From NCBI RefSeq assembly GCF_001921215.1, contig NZ_MSIF01000041.1, positions 1 through 55,735 of the forward strand: a stretch of 55,735 nt of DNA, written 5' to 3'. Positions within the stretch are counted from its first letter, which is position 1, and the number at the start of each line of letters is the position of its first letter. The notes beneath the pieces are model-generated. The model was given only the letters and a program-made list of their open reading frames with translations, made no database searches and was not told the origin of the DNA. The stretch is from Actinophytocola xinjiangensis (GTDB taxonomy: Bacteria; Actinomycetota; Actinomycetes; Mycobacteriales; Pseudonocardiaceae). Below are positions 8,946-19,831 of this stretch, piece after piece. Both the position numbers and the translations under genes were made by a program.

Positions 8946-8951
8946 AGCCTA
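8946..8951 (-). promoter_or_regulatory. -10 element overlapping the meaB stop
   Basis: Minus-strand TAGGCT begins with the TAG stop of meaB and ends 7 bp before the ATG of the small exported protein. The intervening G-run could also serve as a ribosome site. It would let the small gene be transcribed apart from the mutA-mutB-meaB operon. Confidence 0.3.
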
Positions 8952-9947
8952 GTCAGCGCGCGGTGAGTCGGCGAACACTTCGAGTATCCGCCGGGCGCCC
9001 AGCGTCGGCGTCAACGCGCCCTCGGCGACGGCTTTCTCCAGCTCCGGGGCCAGATCACGCACCGAGCGGTTCTCGCGCAACCGGGTGAGCAGGGTGTCCT
9101 GGACCATGGTCCACATCCAGTCGACCTGCTGGCGGCGGCGCCGGGTGGCCAGCGCGCCGGACTCGGTCAGCGTCCGGTGGTGGCGTCGCACCTGCTCCCA
9201 CACGGTGTCCAGGCCGCTGCCGGTCTGCCCGGAGCAGGTCAGCACGGGCGGGGTCCAGGCGGCGCCGGCGGTGCGCAGCAGCCGCAGCGCGCCGGACAGT
9301 TCGCGGGCGGCCTTGCGGGCGGGGATCTCGTACTCGCCGTCGGCCTTGTTCACCGCGATCACGTCCGCCAGCTCCAGCACACCCTTCTTGATGCCCTGCA
9401 GCTGGTCGCCGGTGCGGGCCAGGGTCAGCAGCAGGAAGCAGTCGACCATGTTGGCCACCGAGATCTCCGACTGGCCGACGCCGACGGTCTCCACCAGCAC
9501 CACGTCGTAGCCGGCGGCCTCCATCAGCACGATCGTCTCGCGGGTGGCCCTGGCGACCCCGCCGAGCGTGCCGGAGGTCGGCGACGGGCGGATGAACGCC
9601 GCCGGGTCGACCGACAGCCGCGCCATCCTGGTCTTGTCGCCCAGGATCGAGCCGCCGGTACGGGTCGAGGACGGGTCGACGGCCAGCACCGCCACCCGGT
9701 GGCGGGCCTCGGTGAGCATCGTGCCGAGCGCGTCGACGAACGTCGACTTGCCGACCCCCGGCACGCCGGTGACGCCGACCCGGTGCGCTCCCCCGGCGTG
9801 CGGCAGCAGCTCGACGAGCATCCGCTGGGCGAGGTCGCGGTGGTCGGGCCGGCGCGACTCGACGAGCGTGATCGCCCGCGACAGCACGGCCCGGTCGCCG
9901 TCGAGGACCCCCGCGACGTAGTCGGACAGGTCGAGCGTCCGCGCCAC
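8949..9947 (-). CDS. meaB: MeaB/ArgK-type G-protein chaperone of methylmalonyl-CoA mutase
   Basis: 332-residue SIMIBI GTPase that gates cobalamin loading of methylmalonyl-CoA mutase and protects it from inactivation. P-loop GVPGVGKST near residue 62, switch region DPSSTRTGGSILGDKTRM, ETVGVGQSE, and the base-recognition motif NKAD. The GTG start shares its first base with the last base of the mutB TAG stop, so it is translationally coupled to its client enzyme. This is the third gene of the mutA-mutB-meaB operon. Confidence 0.93.
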   Translation of the reverse strand: MARTLDLSDYVAGVLDGDRAVLSRAITLVESRRPDHRDLAQRMLVELLPHAGGAHRVGVTGVPGVGKSTFVDALGTMLTEARHRVAVLAVDPSSTRTGGSILGDKTRMARLSVDPAAFIRPSPTSGTLGGVARATRETIVLMEAAGYDVVLVETVGVGQSEISVANMVDCFLLLTLARTGDQLQGIKKGVLELADVIAVNKADGEYEIPARKAARELSGALRLLRTAGAAWTPPVLTCSGQTGSGLDTVWEQVRRHHRTLTESGALATRRRRQQVDWMWTMVQDTLLTRLRENRSVRDLAPELEKAVAEGALTPTLGARRILEVFADSPRAD

Positions 9948-12129
9948 TACGCGGGGTGTCCGTGCTGGCCGGCGAGCGTGCGCACCAGCTCGGTCGCGGC
10001 GGTGGCGATGACCGTGCCCGGCCCGAAGATCGCCGACGCGCCGGCCGCGCGCAGCTCCTCGTGGTCCTGCGGCGGGATGACGCCGCCGACGACGATGACG
10101 ATGTCGTCGCGGCCCAGCGCCGCGAGTTCCTCGCGCAGCGCCGGCACCAGCGTCAGGTGCCCGGCGGCCAGCGAGTTGACGCCCACGACGTGCACGTCGG
10201 CCTCGACGGCCTGGCGGGCGACCTCGGCCGGGGTCTGGAACAGCGGGCCCACGTCGACGTCGAAACCGAGGTCGGCGAACGCGGTGGCGATCACCTTCTG
10301 GCCCCGGTCGTGCCCGTCCTGGCCCATCTTGGCGACCAGGATGCGCGGGCGGCGCCCCTCGGCCTCGGCGAAGGCGTCGACGACCGCCCGCGCCTGGTCG
10401 ACGTCCGACGAACCGCCGACCTCCTCGGAGTACACGCCGGAGATCGTACGGATCTGGGCGGAGTGGCGGCCCCACACCGTGCCCAGCGCGTCGGAGATCT
10501 CGCCGACGGTGGCCTTGGCGCGGGCGGCGTCGATGGCCAGCGCCAGCAGGTTCCCGGTGCCGTTGGCGGCGTGCGAGAGCGCGCGCAGGGCGGTGTCCAC
10601 GGCGTCGGGGTCGCGTTCGGCGCGCAGCCGGCGCAGTTTGTCCAGCTGCTGGGCGCGGACCCCGGCGTTGTCGACCTTGAGCACGTCGATCCGCTCGTCG
10701 GCGTCGCCGTCGCCGAGGCGGTACTTGTTGACCCCGACGACCGGCTGGCGGCCGGAGTCGATCCGCGCCTGGGTGCGGGCGGCGGCCTCCTCGATGCGCA
10801 GCTTCGGGATGCCGGCGTCGATCGCGCGGGCCATGCCGCCGGCCGACTCGACCTCGGCGATGTGCCCCCACGCCTTGCGGGCCAGCTCGTAGGTCAGCCG
10901 TTCGACGAACGCGCTGCCGCCCCACGGGTCGATGACCCGGGTGGTGTTGGACTCCTGCTGGAGCAGCAGCTGGGTGTTGCGGGCGATCCGCGCGGAGAAG
11001 TCGGTGGGCAGCGCCAGCGCCTCGTCCAGGGCGTTGGTGTGCAGCGACTGGGTGTGGCCCTGGGTGGCGGCCATCGCCTCCACGCAGGTGCGCACGACGT
11101 TGTTGTAGACGTCCTGGGCGGTCAGCGACCAGCCGGAGGTCTGGCAGTGGGTGCGCAGCGACAGCGACTTGTCGGACTTCGGCTCGAACTGTTTCACGAG
11201 CTTGGCCCACAGCAGCCGCGCGGCCCGCAGCTTGGCGACCTCCATGAAGAAGTTCATGCCGATGGCCCAGAAGAACGACAGTCTCGGCGCGAACGAGTCG
11301 ACCGGCAGGCCGGCGTCGACCCCGGCGCGCAGGTACTCGACGCCGTCGGCCAGCGTGTAGGCCAGCTCCAGGTCGGCGGTCGCCCCGGCCTCCTGCATGT
11401 GGTAGCCGGAGATGGAGATCGAGTTGAACTTCGGCATGTGCGCCGAGGTGTGCGCGAAGATGTCGGAGATGATCCGCATCGACGGCTGCGGCGGGTAGAT
11501 GTAGGTGTTGCGGACCATGAACTCCTTGAGGATGTCGTTCTGGATGGTCCCGGCGAGCTGGCCCTGCGACACCCCCTGTTCCTCGGCGGCCACCACGTAG
11601 AGCGCGAGGATCGGCAGCACGGCGCCGTTCATGGTCATCGACACCGACATCCTGTCCAGCGGGATGCCGTCGAAGAGCTGGCGCATGTCGTAGATGGAGT
11701 CGATGGCCACGCCGGCCATGCCGACGTCGCCGGCCACGCGCGGGTGGTCGGAGTCGTAGCCTCGGTGGGTGGCCAGGTCGAAGGCGACCGACAGGCCCTT
11801 CTGGCCGGCGGCGATGTTGCGGCGGTAGAAGGCGTTGGACTCCTCGGCGGTGGAGAACCCGGCGTACTGGCGGATGGTCCACGGCTGGTTGACGTACATC
11901 GTCGGGTACGGCCCGCGCAGGTACGGGACGACACCCGGGTAGGTGTGCAGGAAGTCCAGGTCGGTGAGGTCCTCGGCGGTGTAGAGCGGTTTGACGCCGA
12001 TGCCCTCGGGGGTCTCCCACATGAGCGCGTCGGGGGCCTTGCCGGTCGCCTCCTGCACGGCGGCCTGCCAGGCCCCGGCGCTGCCGGGGTCCGGCTCGCC
12101 GAGGGCGAGGTCGGAGAAGTCGGGGATGG

Positions 12130-12133
<4 letters not shown>
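9947..12133 (-). CDS. mutB: Methylmalonyl-CoA mutase large (catalytic) subunit
   Basis: Cobalamin-dependent isomerisation of succinyl-CoA and (R)-methylmalonyl-CoA. The 728-residue product has the acyl-CoA-binding TIM barrel (about 1-560, including [19 protein letters not shown] and [15 protein letters not shown]) and the C-terminal B12 domain, with the base-off motif DGHDRG in [16 protein letters not shown] and later NSLAAGH. The GTG start overlaps the mutA TGA as GTGA. The in-frame extension upstream of this GTG runs through mutA and is not coding in this frame. Length and all key motifs are normal. Confidence 0.95.
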
Positions 12134-13569
<1,436 letters not shown>

Positions 13570-13577
13570 ATCGGCCA

Positions 13578-13583
13578 ATGCTA
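13578..13583 (-). promoter_or_regulatory. -10 element for the mutA operon
   Basis: Minus-strand TAGCAT ends 8 bp before the mutA ATG and no ribosome site is visible between, suggesting a leaderless or nearly leaderless message. The 60-bp spacer to the divergent kinase gene must hold both promoters. Confidence 0.35.
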
Positions 13584-13629
13584 CGGAGTTCACGGGTTCG
13601 CGCCGGTTGCCTGTGGCGAATGCCGCACA

Positions 13630-15354
13630 ATGGTCGCCGTGTCCGTGGAACGCGCCGATCGCCTCGTCGCCGGGCGCTACCGCCTGCGACGCAAGCTCGG
13701 CCAGGGCTCCATGGGCATCGTCTGGGAGGCCTACGACGAGTTCCTGCGCCGCCGGGTGGCGGTCAAGGAGGTGCTGCGCCCGCCGGGCCTGCCCGACCAG
13801 GAGGCCGACGAGCTGCGCGAACGCACCCTGCGCGAGGCGCGGGCGATCGCCGCGTTGTCCCACCCGAACGTGATCACCCTGCACGACGTGGCCCGTGAGG
13901 GCGGCGAGCCGTTCGTGGTGACCGAGTACGTCCGCGCGCACAGCCTGGCCGAGTTGTTGCGCGCCCTTGGCCCGCTGGAGACGTCGAAGGTCGCCGCCAT
14001 CGGCGACGCGATCGCCGCCGGCCTGGGTGCCGCCCACCAGGTGGGCATCACCCACCGCGACGTGAAGCCCGGCAACGTCCTGGTCTGCGACGACGGCCAG
14101 GTGAAGCTGACCGACTTCGGTATCGCCAGGAACGTGTCGGAGAAGACGATCACCAGAACCGGTGTGATGCTCGGTTCCCCCTGCTACATCGCCCCCGAGG
14201 TGGCGGCGGGTGACGCGGTCACGCCGGCCGCCGACCTCTGGGGCCTTGGCACGACGCTGTTCGCCGCCGTCGAGGGCGAGCCCCCGTACAACACCGGCGG
14301 CGGCGTACTGGAGATCATCAACGAGGTCGTCCACGGCGAGATCCCCCGCCCCACCCACGCCGACGGTCCCCTGGTGGAGATCATCGCCGCGCTGATGGTG
14401 AAGGAGCCGGGCGAACGCATCACCCTGGCCGAGCTCCGCAACCGCCTGCACCCGCTGCTGCCGCCCCCGTCGACGCCGCTCCTGTCGGCGCAGGACCTGC
14501 ACAGGCTCGACGGCTCGACCGGCGACGAGGCCCCCACCAAGGTCACCCCGCCGCTGGTGGCGCCGCCCACGCCGCCGGTGCCCGAGCCGGCGGCACCGGC
14601 ACTGGCCCCCGCGCCGGGCCCGCTCCCGTTCAGCCCGCAGGCGGTCACGCCCCGACGCCACCGGGGCCCGGCGGCGTCGGTGGCCCTCACCCTCGTGGCG
14701 GTGCTGCTGTTCGCCGGTGCGGCCAGCGGCGGCTTCGCCCTGGCCAGGGTGGCCGGCGGCGAACCTCTTCTGCCCCCGTCCCGGACGTCGGCGCCTCCCA
14801 CGACCCCCCAGCCCGAACCGCCACCCGACGAACTGGTCGAACACCGGGGCGACGCCGCCACGGTCGTGGGCGCCCAGGGCGGAAGCTATCTGGTGAAGAT
14901 CCCCGTCGACTGGATCCGGTTCGTCGAGGAACGTCGGGTGGGGGACCTGGCCAGTACCCGCGTGTACTTCGTGTCCCCCGACGGCACCAGAACGTTCACC
15001 GTCGAACGCTTCGCGGACTTCTACGCGAGCGACACCATCAAGGACTACCTGTCGGACCTGGGCGATCTGCCCAACGTCGTGCCCAACTCCATCGCCACCG
15101 CCGAGGTGAAGAACCTCGTGCCCAACGCCACCGAACAGGCACTCCAACTCGTCTACCGCACCACCGACCACGCCAGCGTCCTGGCCCCCGGCGACCCGCG
15201 CGCCCGCAACCAGAACCGCGTCACGTTCGCCAACGCCTACCCCGTGGCCAACGACCTGTGGGTGGTGGGTGTCACCGTCCCGGTCGACCAGGAGGACACC
15301 GGCCGCCGGGAACTGTTCGACCGCCTCATCGCCACTTTCAAAGTCACCGGCTGA
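13630..15354 (+). CDS. Transmembrane Ser/Thr protein kinase (PknB-type)
   Basis: 574 residues. Cytosolic kinase domain (about 17-280): glycine loop GQGSMGIVW, catalytic Lys in VAVKEV, loop HRDVKPGNVLV, DFG, activation segment TITRTGVMLGSPCYIAPE with phosphorylatable threonines. A Pro/Ala-rich linker (about 290-345), one membrane helix (about 350-372, ALTLVAVLLFAGAASGGFAL), then an extracellular domain of about 200 residues that is not PASTA. It is divergent from the mutA operon. No phosphatase gene is adjacent. The ATG at 13630 is used, but in-frame GTGs at 13639 and 13645 are alternatives. Confidence 0.9.
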   Translation: MVAVSVERADRLVAGRYRLRRKLGQGSMGIVWEAYDEFLRRRVAVKEVLRPPGLPDQEADELRERTLREARAIAALSHPNVITLHDVAREGGEPFVVTEYVRAHSLAELLRALGPLETSKVAAIGDAIAAGLGAAHQVGITHRDVKPGNVLVCDDGQVKLTDFGIARNVSEKTITRTGVMLGSPCYIAPEVAAGDAVTPAADLWGLGTTLFAAVEGEPPYNTGGGVLEIINEVVHGEIPRPTHADGPLVEIIAALMVKEPGERITLAELRNRLHPLLPPPSTPLLSAQDLHRLDGSTGDEAPTKVTPPLVAPPTPPVPEPAAPALAPAPGPLPFSPQAVTPRRHRGPAASVALTLVAVLLFAGAASGGFALARVAGGEPLLPPSRTSAPPTTPQPEPPPDELVEHRGDAATVVGAQGGSYLVKIPVDWIRFVEERRVGDLASTRVYFVSPDGTRTFTVERFADFYASDTIKDYLSDLGDLPNVVPNSIATAEVKNLVPNATEQALQLVYRTTDHASVLAPGDPRARNQNRVTFANAYPVANDLWVVGVTVPVDQEDTGRRELFDRLIATFKVTG

Positions 15355-15373
15355 GGCGGGCGACGACGAAAGC

Positions 15374-15379
15374 TAAGCT
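15374..15379 (+). promoter_or_regulatory. -10 element before the purine nucleoside phosphorylase gene
   Basis: TAAGCT ends 8 bp before the GTG start and no ribosome site is visible, so transcription probably starts at or next to the start codon. Confidence 0.35.
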
Positions 15380-15387
15380 CCCCGCCC

Positions 15388-16173
15388 GTGACCACCACCG
15401 CCGAGCAAGCAGCGAAAACCCTTCTCGCCCACACCGGTGAGCAGGCCCACGACATCGCCGTCGTCCTTGGCTCGGGCTGGCGCCCCGCCGCCGACGAGAT
15501 CGGCGCCCCCACCGCCGAGATCCCGATGGCCGACCTCCCGGGCTTCACCGCCCCCACCGTCGCCGGCCACGGCGGGACGATCCGCTCGTTGCGGGTCGCC
15601 GACCGCCGGGTCCTGGTGTTGCTCGGCCGCACCCACTTCTACGAGGGTCTCGGCGTCGCGCCGGTCGTGCACGCCGTGCGCACGGCCGCCGCGGCCGGGT
15701 GTCGCACGATCGTGCTGACCAACGCGGCCGGGTGTCTGCGGGACGGGATCCCGGTTGGCTCCCCGGTCCTGATCTCCGACCACCTGAACCTGACGGCCAC
15801 CTCCCCGCTGGTCGGCGCCCAGTTCGTCGACCTGACCGACCTGTACTCGCCGCGGCTGCGTGACCTGGCCCGGGAGATCGACCCGTCGCTGGTGGAGGGC
15901 GTGTACGCGGGCCTGCCGGGCCCGCATTTCGAGACCCCGGCCGAGATCCGGATGCTGCGCACGATGGGCGCGGACCTGGTCGGCATGTCGACGGTCCTGG
16001 AGGCGATCGCGGCGCGCGCGGCCGGGATGGAGGTCTTCGGGCTGTCGCTGGTGACGAACCTGGCGGCGGGGGTGACCGGTGAGCCGTTGAACCACGAGGA
16101 GGTTCTGGAGGCGGGCCGGGCGGCGGCCGGCCGGATGGGGGGCCTGCTGCGGTCGCTGGTGGAGCGGTCATGA
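15388..16173 (+). CDS. deoD: Purine nucleoside phosphorylase (trimeric class)
   Basis: Phosphorolysis of inosine or guanosine and their deoxy forms to base plus (deoxy)ribose-1-phosphate. 261 residues with phosphate-binding VLGSGW (about 27-32), [15 protein letters not shown] (about 111-117), the signature [11 protein letters not shown] and the purine-contact NLAAG. This is the human/mycobacterial-like trimeric type, in the place of Rv3307. Its stop overlaps the ATG of pmmB (ATGA), linking phosphorolysis to sugar-1-phosphate isomerisation. GTG start. Confidence 0.93.
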   Translation: MTTTAEQAAKTLLAHTGEQAHDIAVVLGSGWRPAADEIGAPTAEIPMADLPGFTAPTVAGHGGTIRSLRVADRRVLVLLGRTHFYEGLGVAPVVHAVRTAAAAGCRTIVLTNAAGCLRDGIPVGSPVLISDHLNLTATSPLVGAQFVDLTDLYSPRLRDLAREIDPSLVEGVYAGLPGPHFETPAEIRMLRTMGADLVGMSTVLEAIAARAAGMEVFGLSLVTNLAAGVTGEPLNHEEVLEAGRAAAGRMGGLLRSLVERS

Positions 16174-17789
16174 GTCTGCCGGCGCCGCTGCGGGACGAGG
16201 CGTTCCGGTGGATGGCCGACGATCCGGACGCGGACACGACGCTGGAGTTGCAGCGGGTGGTGGCCAACGCGATGGGCGGCGCCCCGGGCGCGGTGGATGA
16301 TCTGGCGGACCGGATGAACGGCACGCTGGCGTTCGGCACGGCGGGGTTGCGCGGGCCGGTCCGCGCGGGGTCCAACGGGATGAACCGGGCGGTGGTGTTG
16401 CGTGCGACCGCCGGTGTCGCCGCCTGGTTGGTCCACAAAGGACATTCCGGCGGCCTGGTGGTCGTCGGGCGGGACGCGCGGCACGGCTCGGCGGAGTTCG
16501 CGGTGGCGGCGACCGAGGTGTTGGTGGCGGCGGGTTTCCGGGTCGCCACGCTGCCCGGCCCGCTGCCGACGCCGGTGACCGCGTTCCTGGTGCGGTCGCT
16601 GGGCGCGGTCGCCGGCCTCCAGATCACCGCGTCGCACAACCCGCCGGCGGACAACGGCTACAAGGTCTACACCGACGACGGCGCCCAGATCGTCCCGCCG
16701 GACGACCGGCTGATCGAGGCCGGGATCCGGGACGCCCCGCCGGCCAGACTGGTGCCGACCAGCCCCGGCGGCCAGCCGGTCCCCGGCATCGACGACTACC
16801 TGGCGCGGGTCGCCACGCTGCCCCGGGGCACGGCACGCGACCTGCGCGTGGTGCTCACCCCGCTGCACGGCGTCGGCGGCGACACGGCGAGGCAGGCGTT
16901 GGCGGCGGCGGGTTTCACCGACGTGACGCTGGTCGCCGAGCAGGCCGACCCCGACCCGGACTTCCCGACGGTCACCTTCCCCAATCCTGAGGAGCCCGGC
17001 GCCGCCGACCTGCTGCTGGCCACCGCCGAGGCGGCGGACGCGGACCTGGCGATCGCGCTGGACCCGGACGCCGACCGCTGCGCGCTGGGCGTCCGCTTCC
17101 CCGACGGCTGGCGCATGCTCACCGGCGACGAGACCGGCTCCCTCGTCGGCGACCACATTCTGTCCACTGTGGACAAGCCGGATCCGTTGGTGGCCACCAC
17201 GATCGTGTCCTCGTCCCAGCTCGCCCTGATCGCCGCCGCCCACCACGCCCGGCACACCGAGACCCTGACCGGGTTCAAGTGGCTGGCCAGGGCCGGCGAG
17301 GGCCTGGTGTTCGCCTACGAGGAGGCGCTGGGCGTGTGCGTCGACCCGGACGCCGTGCGGGACAAGGACGGCATCTCCGCCGCCGTGGTGGCCTGCGACC
17401 TGGCCGCCACCCTCAAGGCCGCCGGCCGGGGCCTGCCCGACGCCCTCGACGACCTCGCGCGCACGCACGGCGTGCACCTCACGGCCCAGATCTCCCTGCG
17501 CTTCACCGATCTGGCCAGGATCGGCCCGCTGGTCGCCGGCCTGCGCGCCACCCCGCCGACCACCCTCACCGGCACCCCCGTCACCCAGGACAACCCCGCC
17601 CCCGACGTCCTGCGCCTGCGCGGCGAGGGCCTGCGGGTGATCGTCCGCCCCTCCGGCACCGAACCGAAGGTCAAGGCCTACCTGGAGATCACCGAACCCC
17701 CCACCGACGACCTGCCCGCCGCCCGCGAGAAGGCCACCGCCCGCCTCACCGCCCTGCGCACCGAGGTCGAGTCCCTGCTCAACCCCTGA
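16170..17789 (+). CDS. pmmB: Phosphohexomutase/phosphopentomutase PmmB
   Basis: 539-residue alpha-D-phosphohexomutase family enzyme. Phosphoserine loop [13 protein letters not shown] (Ser near residue 155), Mg-binding DPDADR (about 297-302), sugar-binding EEALG and C-terminal phosphate-binding [10 protein letters not shown]. Coupling to PNP by a 4-bp overlap and the Rv3307-Rv3308 precedent suggest it converts ribose-1- or deoxyribose-1-phosphate to the 5-phosphate, which would feed DeoC. The family also acts on glucose and mannose phosphates, and the sequence alone does not decide. Confidence 0.9.
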   Translation: MSLPAPLRDEAFRWMADDPDADTTLELQRVVANAMGGAPGAVDDLADRMNGTLAFGTAGLRGPVRAGSNGMNRAVVLRATAGVAAWLVHKGHSGGLVVVGRDARHGSAEFAVAATEVLVAAGFRVATLPGPLPTPVTAFLVRSLGAVAGLQITASHNPPADNGYKVYTDDGAQIVPPDDRLIEAGIRDAPPARLVPTSPGGQPVPGIDDYLARVATLPRGTARDLRVVLTPLHGVGGDTARQALAAAGFTDVTLVAEQADPDPDFPTVTFPNPEEPGAADLLLATAEAADADLAIALDPDADRCALGVRFPDGWRMLTGDETGSLVGDHILSTVDKPDPLVATTIVSSSQLALIAAAHHARHTETLTGFKWLARAGEGLVFAYEEALGVCVDPDAVRDKDGISAAVVACDLAATLKAAGRGLPDALDDLARTHGVHLTAQISLRFTDLARIGPLVAGLRATPPTTLTGTPVTQDNPAPDVLRLRGEGLRVIVRPSGTEPKVKAYLEITEPPTDDLPAAREKATARLTALRTEVESLLNP

Positions 17790-17829
17790 CCCGGTCGCCC
17801 GCGCCCGGCGCGGGAGGTTGAATGGCGGC

Positions 17830-18279
17830 ATGGCCAGGTTGTTGATCGTGCATCACACGCCGTCGCCGAGTGTGCAGGGGATGTTCGAGGCGGTGGTGGC
17901 GGGGGCGGGAGCCGAGGAGATCGAAGGGGTCGAGGTGGTGCGGCGGGCGGCGTTGGCCGCGACGCCGTCCGACGCGCTGGCCGCCGACGGCTACATCCTC
18001 GGCACGCCCGCCAACCTCGGCATGATGTCCGGCGCGCTCAAGGTGTTCTTCGACCTCGCCTACTACCCGTGCCTGGACTCCACCCGGGGCCGGCCGTTCG
18101 GGCTGTACGTGCACGGCAACAGCGACACCGCCGGGGCGATCCGGGGCATCGAGTCGGTGGTGACCGGGCTCGGGTGGTCGCAGGTGACGCCGCACGTGTC
18201 GGTCACCGGGGAGCCGGCGAAGGCCGATCTGGACGCCTGCTGGGAACTCGGCGCGACCGTCGCGGCCAGCCTCATGTGA
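17830..18279 (+). CDS. Flavodoxin-like FMN-dependent reductase
   Basis: 149 residues with the flavodoxin-like phosphate loop HHTPSPSVQGM (about 8-18), the isoalloxazine loop GTPANLGMMSGALKVFFD (about 59-76), and HGNSD in the third FMN loop. It probably reduces quinones or other small acceptors with NAD(P)H. The ATG at 17830 is preferred over a TTG at 17818, which sits directly on the GGGAGG ribosome site. A small GC hairpin (17798-17814) covers part of that site. It converges on the next gene with an 8-bp overlap. Confidence 0.75.
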   Translation: MARLLIVHHTPSPSVQGMFEAVVAGAGAEEIEGVEVVRRAALAATPSDALAADGYILGTPANLGMMSGALKVFFDLAYYPCLDSTRGRPFGLYVHGNSDTAGAIRGIESVVTGLGWSQVTPHVSVTGEPAKADLDACWELGATVAASLM

Positions 18280-18919
18280 ACCGGACGCTGCTGACGATCC
18301 TGCGCAGGTCGGACTCCGGCGCGGCGTCCGGCACGTCCTGGTCGGCCCGCACCTCGAACAGCAGACAGCCCTTCCCGTCCTTGTGGAGCACCGCCAGCAG
18401 GTGGAACGCGGTCACCTCGGCGTCGCACGGGCCGGTCCGTGCCGTGGTGATCCGCGCCTCCCTGATCAGCCGCGACGTCCGGTCGCCGCTGACCTCGCCG
18501 AGGTCGACCGAGGCGCCCCGGCCGGCGAACGGGCCGCGCAGCAGCTCCTCCAACCGCTGCTCGACGGCGGTGCTGGGGTCGTCGGCCCGCGCGTCGGACA
18601 GCGACACCAGACCCAGGAACGAGTCCGACTGTCCCGGGCAGTACCCCGGCCGGTAGACCGGCTCGCCGCCGTGGACCTCCCAGTCCGGCGGCACCTCGAA
18701 CGTCACGTCCCGCCCGTTCCACACCTCCCGGACGGTCACCACGTGCCAGGGCCGCGTGGTCGAGGGCGGCGCGCTCACCGACGAAGAGGGCGAGGAAGCG
18801 GGCGCGCGGGGTGCGGCCACCGGCTCGCCGGGCACCGCGTCCCCGCCGGCGAACACCAGCGCCGCGGCCAGGGTGAGCACCGCCAGGGCACCGGCCAGGG
18901 CGGCGAATCCACGAGTCAT
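18272..18919 (-). CDS. Secreted protein, unknown function
   Basis: 215 residues: signal peptide or N-terminal anchor (about 5-25, LAGALAVLTLAAALVFAGG), a Ser/Pro/Ala-rich linker (about 30-55), and a folded domain of about 150 residues with three cysteines. The folded part (VREVWNGRDVTFEVPPDWEV onward) resembles actinobacterial secreted domains that often accompany kinases, similar to the extracellular part of the kinase at 13630, but I cannot assign a reaction. It ends inside the 3' end of the flavodoxin-like gene. Confidence 0.7.
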   Translation of the reverse strand: MTRGFAALAGALAVLTLAAALVFAGGDAVPGEPVAAPRAPASSPSSSVSAPPSTTRPWHVVTVREVWNGRDVTFEVPPDWEVHGGEPVYRPGYCPGQSDSFLGLVSLSDARADDPSTAVEQRLEELLRGPFAGRGASVDLGEVSGDRTSRLIREARITTARTGPCDAEVTAFHLLAVLHKDGKGCLLFEVRADQDVPDAAPESDLRRIVSSVRFT

Positions 18920-18966
18920 GGCGGGATCGTGCCCGCCGCCGCTGTCGCGGCACGCTCACCGGCCGC

Positions 18967-19371
18967 TCAGGCGCTGGCCTCGGCGAACACGCCCGGGTTG
19001 CGTTCCTCCAGGTCCCGTTCGCACTGTTCGTAGTTGGTGATCTTGTGGTTCAGCACGTCCAGGCACGCGTGCAGCTCGGCGATCCGCTCCAGCACCTCGG
19101 CACGCTGGGTGACCAGGATCTGTTTGCGCCGGCCGGCGCTGGTGACGCCCTGGTGACGCAGCTTGGCGTACTCGCGCATCATCCGGATCGGCATGCCCGT
19201 GGTGCGCAGCCTGGTCAGGAAACCCAGCCAGGCGAGGTCGGTCTCGGTGTACACGCGCCGGCCACCGGAGTCGCGGGCCGGCGGGTCGATCAGTTCGATG
19301 CGTTCGTAGTAACGGAGTGTGTCGATCGACAGCCCACTGCGGTGGGCCGCCTCGGCGATCGCGTAGGTCAC
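18967..19371 (-). CDS. MerR-family regulator (AdhR/NmlR-like)
   Basis: 134 residues. N-terminal winged helix (TYAIAEAAHRSGLSIDTLRYYER, GRRVYTETDLAWLGFLTRLR), then the long dimerisation helix (IAELHACLDVLNHKITNYEQCERDLEER). The KLRxxG...RxxIL pattern is that of MerR regulators answering aldehydes, quinones or other electrophiles. A classical MerR promoter with a 19-bp spacer lies immediately upstream and starts transcription at the GTG, so it probably controls its own leaderless mRNA. The chosen GTG (19371) begins right at the helix-turn-helix. An upstream in-frame extension would run through the promoter. Confidence 0.88.
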   Translation of the reverse strand: MTYAIAEAAHRSGLSIDTLRYYERIELIDPPARDSGGRRVYTETDLAWLGFLTRLRTTGMPIRMMREYAKLRHQGVTSAGRRKQILVTQRAEVLERIAELHACLDVLNHKITNYEQCERDLEERNPGVFAEASA

Positions 19372-19378
19372 GGGTTCG

Positions 19379-19409
19379 ACCGTAGGAGCTGGAGTGCGCT
19401 CCAGGTCAA
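19379..19409 (-). promoter_or_regulatory. MerR-type promoter with 19-bp spacer
   Basis: Minus strand: -35 TTGACC (19409-19404), exactly 19 bp, -10 TACGGT (19384-19379). The spacer carries the palindrome CTGGAG-N4-CTCCAG (19389-19404). An over-long 19-bp spacer with a central dyad is the mark of promoters that MerR proteins activate by DNA distortion. The expected start site falls on the regulator's own GTG. The -35 begins right next to the stop of the Doc-like gene at 19410. Confidence 0.75.
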
Positions 19410-19799
19410 CTACATATCGGCTTCCTTCGGCTTGGCCCACTGCTCCAGGTGCGCGGCCATCTCCGGGACGCCGATCCTGCCCCGGCCGACCTCCCGCACG
19501 AGGTCCAGCGCCTCGTCCTCGTCGGCGTCGACCCACCAGCCGTTCATGTCGCACAGCGCGACCGCCGCGACCCAGCCCAGCCGCCAGTTGCCCTCGGCCA
19601 GCGGGCGGGTGCACACGATGGAGTCGAGCAGCGCGGAAGCCTTGAGCCACAACGTGTCGTAGGCCTGCACGCCGAGCACGGTGGCCCTCGGCCGGTGGGC
19701 TGCGGCGTCGAGCAGGCCGAGATCGCGCACGACGAGGTCACCACCGGTGACGGCAGCGGCCAGAACGAGTAAGTCGCTGGCGTCCAAATACACGATCAC
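19410..19799 (-). CDS. Doc/Fic-like toxin homologue with degenerate active site
   Basis: 129 residues matching the Doc family from end to end: VRDLGLLDAAAHRPRAT, YDTLWLKASALLDSI, then the Fic-motif region and NGWWVDADEDEALDLV. Functional Doc and actinobacterial Fic-type toxins have H-x-x-x-(D/E)-G-N-K-R. Here residues 64-73 read TRPLAEGNWR, so the catalytic His is Arg65 and the Lys is Trp72. That predicts loss of phosphoryl or AMP transfer. A ribbon-helix-helix antitoxin-like gene lies 32 bp upstream in the usual antitoxin-toxin order. GTG start at 19799. Confidence 0.75.
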   Translation of the reverse strand: MIVYLDASDLLVLAAAVTGGDLVVRDLGLLDAAAHRPRATVLGVQAYDTLWLKASALLDSIVCTRPLAEGNWRLGWVAAVALCDMNGWWVDADEDEALDLVREVGRGRIGVPEMAAHLEQWAKPKEADM

Positions 19800-19831
19800 C
19801 GAGCGATCATGCCACTACCCACCGACAGAAT

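Noticed and set aside
17168-17176. TGTGGACAA DnaA-box-like 9-mer inside pmmB
   Set aside because: Single copy in coding sequence without a second copy 19 bp away. Similar lone copies occur at 29018-29026 and 53208-53216, so a lone 9-mer is weak evidence.
17798-17814. GC hairpin over the ribosome site of the flavodoxin-like gene
   Set aside because: The 6-bp stem is too short and GC-rich background makes such stems common, so I do not claim a regulatory role.
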